DNA of 64,000 bases, from the NCBI GenBank assembly GCA_910574995.1, contig CAJTCS010000011.1, forward strand, positions 1-64,000, read 5' to 3'. This DNA comes from Oscillospiraceae bacterium (GTDB lineage Bacteria; Bacillota; Clostridia; Oscillospirales; Acutalibacteraceae). How positions within the stretch are numbered: the stretch's first letter is position 1; every line of letters begins with the position of its first letter. The position numbers and the translations under genes are program-made. Below are positions 60,231 through 64,000 of this stretch, one piece after another. Below the pieces are notes generated by a model, which saw only the letters and a list, made by a program, of their open reading frames with translations, was not told the DNA's origin and did not search any database.

Positions 60231-61532
60231 TCACACGGCCTGTAAATTCTCCATTTTCCCTTTCAGCTGCCCCCGGATCTCGCTGGCCAGGTAGAACGAC
60301 CCGCATACGATGAGCGCATCCTCCTGGGACATGTCCCGCATGGCTGCGGCCAGCGCCTCGCCGCAGGTCTGGGCGGCGCGCACGTCCCGGCAAAAGGGCC
60401 GGGCGCGCTCTGCCAGCTCCCCGGCGGGCAGGGCCCTGCCCCAGTTGGGCGTAACGGCGACGATCCTGTCGAAAAGCGGCGCCACCGCTTCCAGGAACCC
60501 CCGGCTGTCCTTGTCCGCCATAATGCCCATAACGGCAATCTTCCGTTGGGGCACAAAACGCGTTAGGGCGTCCCGCAGGGCCAGGGCGCAGCCGGGGTTG
60601 TGCCCGCCGTCCAGCAGGCACAGGGGGCTTTCTGTGATGACCTCCATCCGTGCCGGTATAAAAGCTTTCCGGAAGCCCTCTTTAAGGGCTTCGTCTGGAA
60701 TGGCAAAGCCCCGCCCCCGCAGTATCTGGATAATCTCCAAGGCCGTAGCCGCGTTTTTGACCTGGTGCTCCCCCAAAAAAGGGGTGTGCAAGCCCCCGGA
60801 AAAGCCATTTGCAACCAGGTCTGTGCCAAAGATGCTGGCATTGCCTGCCTGTATGCTGTCCAGGTCTGGCATAAAAAGCGCGGCGCCTTGCCGGCGGCAC
60901 ACCTCTTGTATCTGCCCGACAACCCCCGGCTGCTGTTCTGGGTACAGGGCCACCCGCCCGCCGGGCTTGATGATGCCTGCCTTTTCAGCGGTGATCTGCT
61001 CCAGGGTGTCCCCCAAAATGGCGGTATGGTCAAAGGAGATGGACATAATGGCCGCGGCCTCAGGCGTTTTGATGATATTGGTAGCGTCGGTAACGCCCCC
61101 CAGGCCCACCTCCAGTACCACGATATCGCAGCGTTTCCGGGCAAACCAGCCGAAAGCCAGGGCTGTGATGCACTCGAATTCCGTGATATACTGCCCCTGG
61201 CTGTCCATCTCCTCTATATGGGGCCAAATGCGCCCCACTTCTTCGGCCAGCTCCTCTTCGGGTATCATTTCCCCATTTACCTGGAACCGCTCCCGGAAGT
61301 CCAGCACATAGGGGGAGATATATTTCCCAACCGTATACCCGCTTTCCTGCAAAACGCTGGCTGTCAGGGTACAGGCGGTGCCTTTGCCGTTGGTGCCCGC
61401 CACGTGCACAAATTTCAGCTTGTCTTGGGGGTCCCCCAGCCTGTGCATCAGGGCGGTTATATTTTGCAGCCCCGGCTTTATGCCGAACAGCAGCCGGCTG
61501 TCTATCTTCTCTTTCGCTTCCTGGTAGGTCAT
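60231..61532 (-). CDS. folC: bifunctional folylpolyglutamate/dihydrofolate synthase
   Basis: A 433-aa Mur-ligase-like enzyme that adds glutamate to folates. The P-loop is VAGTNGKGTACTL, the folate and Mg region is ISPYVLDFRERFQVNG, and LLDGGHNPGC is the C-terminal domain signature. The ATG follows GAAAGGAGC. It lies downstream of valS, as in many Firmicutes. Confidence 0.94.
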   Translation of the reverse strand: MTYQEAKEKIDSRLLFGIKPGLQNITALMHRLGDPQDKLKFVHVAGTNGKGTACTLTASVLQESGYTVGKYISPYVLDFRERFQVNGEMIPEEELAEEVGRIWPHIEEMDSQGQYITEFECITALAFGWFARKRCDIVVLEVGLGGVTDATNIIKTPEAAAIMSISFDHTAILGDTLEQITAEKAGIIKPGGRVALYPEQQPGVVGQIQEVCRRQGAALFMPDLDSIQAGNASIFGTDLVANGFSGGLHTPFLGEHQVKNAATALEIIQILRGRGFAIPDEALKEGFRKAFIPARMEVITESPLCLLDGGHNPGCALALRDALTRFVPQRKIAVMGIMADKDSRGFLEAVAPLFDRIVAVTPNWGRALPAGELAERARPFCRDVRAAQTCGEALAAAMRDMSQEDALIVCGSFYLASEIRGQLKGKMENLQAV

Positions 61533-61574
61533 AGGTTTGCTCCTTTCGGGCAGCCGCCAGGTAAGGCAAGGCCA

Positions 61575-61623
61575 GGCCCGCAAACACGGGGGCGGCCTTT
61601 GGGCGCCCCCGTGTTCGCGGGCC
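61575..61623. repeat. large hairpin between valS and folC
   Basis: A near-perfect stem of about 19 bp (outer GGCCCGC, inner AACACGGGGGCG, one mismatch) with a 9-nt loop, but without a T-run. It may stabilise the valS 3' end or reduce read-through into folC. Confidence 0.6.
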
Positions 61624-61648
61624 CCAGGCTGGGGCGCCGCCTATATAT

Positions 61649-64000
61649 TTATTGGAAAGCCCGCAGGGAATCCTCGATCATCCGCACCTTTTCCCGCAGC
61701 TTGTCCCCGTTTGCCTTTACCCCGTCGATGACCTTCTGGGGGGCCTTGCTTAGGAAGGTTTCGTTTGCCAGCTTGGCGTGGACGGTATCCAGCTGCTTCT
61801 GGGCGCTTTCCAACTCTTTTGTCAGGCGGGCCACCTCGGCGGCCCTGTCCACCAGGTCGTCCATGGGCAGGTAGCCCCGGCAGGCGGCGGTCACAACTGT
61901 AACGGCGCCCTCCATGCCGTCGAACTTTTCACCGGTCTCCACGCCGCTGCAATAGGCCAGCCGGGCGATAGCGGCTTTCTCCGTCTCGAAAGCGGCGGGG
62001 CACTGGGTTTCAATATACAGGTGCGCTTTCTTGGAAGGGGGCACGTTCATCTCGCTGCGGCGGGTGCGCAGGCCGGTAATCAGCTCCATCACCTTCTGCA
62101 TCTCCGCCTCTTCCTCGGGGAAGCACAGGCTTTCCTCATATACGGGCCATGGGGCCACGATCAGCGCCTCGCCCTCATGGGGCAGGCTTTGCCAAATCTC
62201 CTCCGTGATAAACGGCATGAAGGGATGCAGCAGCTTCAGGGTGTTGCCCAGCACCCACACCAGCACCTGGCGGGCCGCCTGCGCGTCGGCCTCATCCCCG
62301 CTGTTCATGCGGATCTTTGCCAGCTCGATGGTCCAGTCGCAGAAATCGTCCCACAGGAAATCGTACAGCTTGGACACGGCCACGCCGATCTCGAATTTCT
62401 CCAGGTTCTCCGTAACCTCCTTAGCCACAGAGTTAAAGCGGCTGACAATCCACTTGTCCTCCAGGGTCAGGGTTCCCGGCAGCTGGCAGGGCACGTCCTT
62501 CCCGTCGATGTTCATGTGGATGAACCGGGCCGCGTTCCATATCTTATTGGCAAAGTTCCGGCTGGCCTCTACCTTTTCCGTGGAGAAGCGCATGTCATTC
62601 CCGGGGCTGTTGCCGCTGATCAGGGTCAGGCGCAGGGCGTCGGCCCCATATTGGTCGATGACCTGCACCGGGTCCACGCCGTTGCCCAACGACTTCGACA
62701 TCTTCCGCCCCTGGGCGTCCCGCACCAGGCCATGGAAGAACACGGTGTCAAAGGGGATGTCCCCCATCTGCTCCAGGCCGGAGAAAATCATCCGGGCCAC
62801 CCAGAAGAAGATGATGTCATAGGCTGTCACCAGGGTATTGGTGGGGTAGAAATACGAAAGCTCCTCCGTTTTCTCGGGCCAGCCCAAAGTGGAGAAGGGC
62901 CACAGCGCCGAGGAGAACCAGGTATCCAGGGTGTCCTCGTCTTGCCGCAGGCGCTTGCCGCCGCACTTGGGGCAGGCGTCCACGTCTGTCTCGCTGACGA
63001 TGGTCTCGCCGCAGCCCTCGCAATACCAGGCCGGGATGCGGTGCCCCCACCAGATCTGCCGGGAAATGCACCAGTCCTTGATGTTTTCCATCCAGTTATA
63101 ATAGACCTTCTCCATGCGCTCGGGGATGACTTTGATTTTTTTCTCCCGCACCACGTCGATAGCGGGCTTTGCCAAGGGCTCCATTTTTACGAACCATTGG
63201 GTGGAGATGCGGGGCTCTACCACGGTGTGGCATCGCTGGCAGGTGCCCACATTGTGGGTCAAGGGCTCTGTCTTGATAAGGAAGCCGCCCGCTTCCAAAT
63301 CCTTGACGATCTGTTCCCGGGCTTCCAGCCCCGCCATCCCGGCATACCTGCCGCCGTTTTCGTTGATGGAGCCGTCCTCGTCCATTACGTTGACAATGGG
63401 CAGGCCGTGGCGCTTGCCCACCTCGAAGTCGTTGGGGTCGTGGGCCGGGGTAATCTTCACCACGCCGGTGCCGAAGTCCATCTCCACATACTCGTCCGCT
63501 ACAATGGGGATCTCCTTGCCCACCAGGGGCAGGACCACGTTTTTGCCGATCAGGTGCTTATACCGCCCGTCTTCCGGGTGCACGGCCACGGCCGTGTCGC
63601 CCAGCATGGTTTCCGGGCGGGTGGTCGCCAATTCGATATACCCGCTGCCGTCGGCCAGGGGATAGCGCAAATGCCAGAAAGAGCCTGTCCGCTCTTCAAA
63701 AATCACCTCCGCGTCCGAAAGGGCGGTGCGGCAGTGGGGGCACCAGTTGACCATGCGCTCGCCCCGGTAGACCAGGCCCTTCTCATACAGCTTCACGAAC
63801 ACGTGGCGCACGGCTTTCGAGCACCCCTCGTCCATGGTAAACCGCCTGCGGTCCCAGTCGCAGGAGGAACCCAAAAGCTTCAGCTGCTCGATGATGCGGC
63901 CCCCGAACTTCTCGTTCCAGGCCCAGGCCCGCTCCATAAAGCCATCCCGGCCCAGGTCCGCCTTGGTAACGCCTTCTTTGGCCATGGCTTCCACAATCTT
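61649..64000 (-). CDS. valS: valyl-tRNA synthetase, 5' end outside window
   Basis: Charges tRNA-Val with valine. The 783 codons present cover the C-terminal most of the protein; the frame is open through the right edge, and the N-terminal HIGH motif lies outside. Visible parts are the editing domain (ATTRPETMLGDTAVAVHPED, TPAHDPNDFEVGKRHGLP), the zinc-like Cys clusters, KMSKSLGNGVDP, the anticodon-binding domain (DDFCDWTIELAK) and a C-terminal coiled coil (about the last 65 residues). It is complete at its 3' end and not a pseudogene. Confidence 0.97.
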   Translation of the reverse strand, partial: KIVEAMAKEGVTKADLGRDGFMERAWAWNEKFGGRIIEQLKLLGSSCDWDRRRFTMDEGCSKAVRHVFVKLYEKGLVYRGERMVNWCPHCRTALSDAEVIFEERTGSFWHLRYPLADGSGYIELATTRPETMLGDTAVAVHPEDGRYKHLIGKNVVLPLVGKEIPIVADEYVEMDFGTGVVKITPAHDPNDFEVGKRHGLPIVNVMDEDGSINENGGRYAGMAGLEAREQIVKDLEAGGFLIKTEPLTHNVGTCQRCHTVVEPRISTQWFVKMEPLAKPAIDVVREKKIKVIPERMEKVYYNWMENIKDWCISRQIWWGHRIPAWYCEGCGETIVSETDVDACPKCGGKRLRQDEDTLDTWFSSALWPFSTLGWPEKTEELSYFYPTNTLVTAYDIIFFWVARMIFSGLEQMGDIPFDTVFFHGLVRDAQGRKMSKSLGNGVDPVQVIDQYGADALRLTLISGNSPGNDMRFSTEKVEASRNFANKIWNAARFIHMNIDGKDVPCQLPGTLTLEDKWIVSRFNSVAKEVTENLEKFEIGVAVSKLYDFLWDDFCDWTIELAKIRMNSGDEADAQAARQVLVWVLGNTLKLLHPFMPFITEEIWQSLPHEGEALIVAPWPVYEESLCFPEEEAEMQKVMELITGLRTRRSEMNVPPSKKAHLYIETQCPAAFETEKAAIARLAYCSGVETGEKFDGMEGAVTVVTAACRGYLPMDDLVDRAAEVARLTKELESAQKQLDTVHAKLANETFLSKAPQKVIDGVKANGDKLREKVRMIEDSLRAFQ

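Noticed and set aside
61649-64000. valS lacking its HIGH motif, taken as a pseudogene
   Set aside because: The frame is open to the window edge; the missing N-terminus is simply outside the window.
1-64000. CRISPR arrays, rRNA operons, prophage or plasmid replication genes
   Set aside because: Scanned for regular direct repeats with spacers, rRNA signatures, and phage or plasmid protein motifs; none was seen.

Overview
This window is a stretch of chromosome from an anaerobic, endospore-forming Clostridia-class Firmicute with GC-rich coding DNA. The gene content best fits an Oscillospiraceae/Ruminococcaceae-type gut bacterium; that placement is inference from gene content, not a phylogeny. 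Evidence for sporulation is the spoIIAA-spoIIAB-sigF operon, spmA/spmB and a SpoIIQ-like M23 protein. Evidence for a strictly anaerobic fermentative life is Rex-AdhE, two [FeFe]-hydrogenase-type proteins, reverse rubrerythrin with PerR, and FeoAB. Most genes are housekeeping or conserved family genes. I see no prophage, plasmid functions or CRISPR array.

Layout. 1-1.1 kb: tRNA-Ala(CGC) and an IS200-type insertion sequence. 1.1-12.2 kb: NAD synthetase, a VanW lipoprotein, a diglucosyl-diacylglycerol-type glycosyltransferase, AlkD-like DNA repair, a sugar-phosphate kinase, an XpaC/TelA pair and an AraC regulator. 12.4-18.8 kb: a signalling block (REC-HD-GYP-GGDEF protein, Hpt protein, hybrid histidine kinase, then a LytTR/DUF3021 pair). 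18.9-26.3 kb: flavin and zinc enzymes, a small exporter, and a PII-like/DUF1538 pair. 26.6-35.8 kb: a redox and hydrogen block (rex-adhE, a kinase-like gene, a 2Fe-2S protein, a PAS-containing sensory hydrogenase, a PP2C phosphatase and a group-B-like hydrogenase). 36-49 kb: alcohol dehydrogenase, HD hydrolase, M20 peptidase, spmAB, azlCD, M23 peptidase, a MITE-like element, a GH4 glycosidase, FabH, a DtxR-type regulator, GT51 and DUF4317. 49.1-55.6 kb: the feo iron-uptake operon, the perR-rubrerythrin operon, two TrkA-type subunits and an SH3 lipoprotein. 55.9-58.5 kb: five tandem genes for related 57-71 aa proteins beside a LacI-type regulator. 58.6-64 kb: the spoIIA operon, folC, and valS running off the right edge.

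The candidate undescribed system is the 55.9-58.5 kb block. Five short paralogous proteins in two subfamilies share a C-terminal Y-x-N-(V/I)-(N/S)-G-x-x-(M/L)-P motif, and each has its own ribosome binding site. They lie behind a consensus promoter whose -10 and spacer sit inside a perfect 19-bp CG-centred palindrome. TTTATAAA sites lie upstream at intervals of 21, 33 and 22 bp, and the same 8-mer occurs twice just downstream of the promoter of the neighbouring LacI regulator. I do not recognise the protein family. Other notable structure: a 99-nt cloverleaf-shaped palindrome (11062-11160), a three-copy hairpin repeat family, a 161-bp MITE with TA flanks, GTTAG-N6-CTAAC boxes in the feo operon, and a Rex operator on the rex promoter.

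Many long open frames opposite real genes (for example opposite adhE, telA and the DUF1538 gene) are by-products of GC-rich codon usage and are left out.
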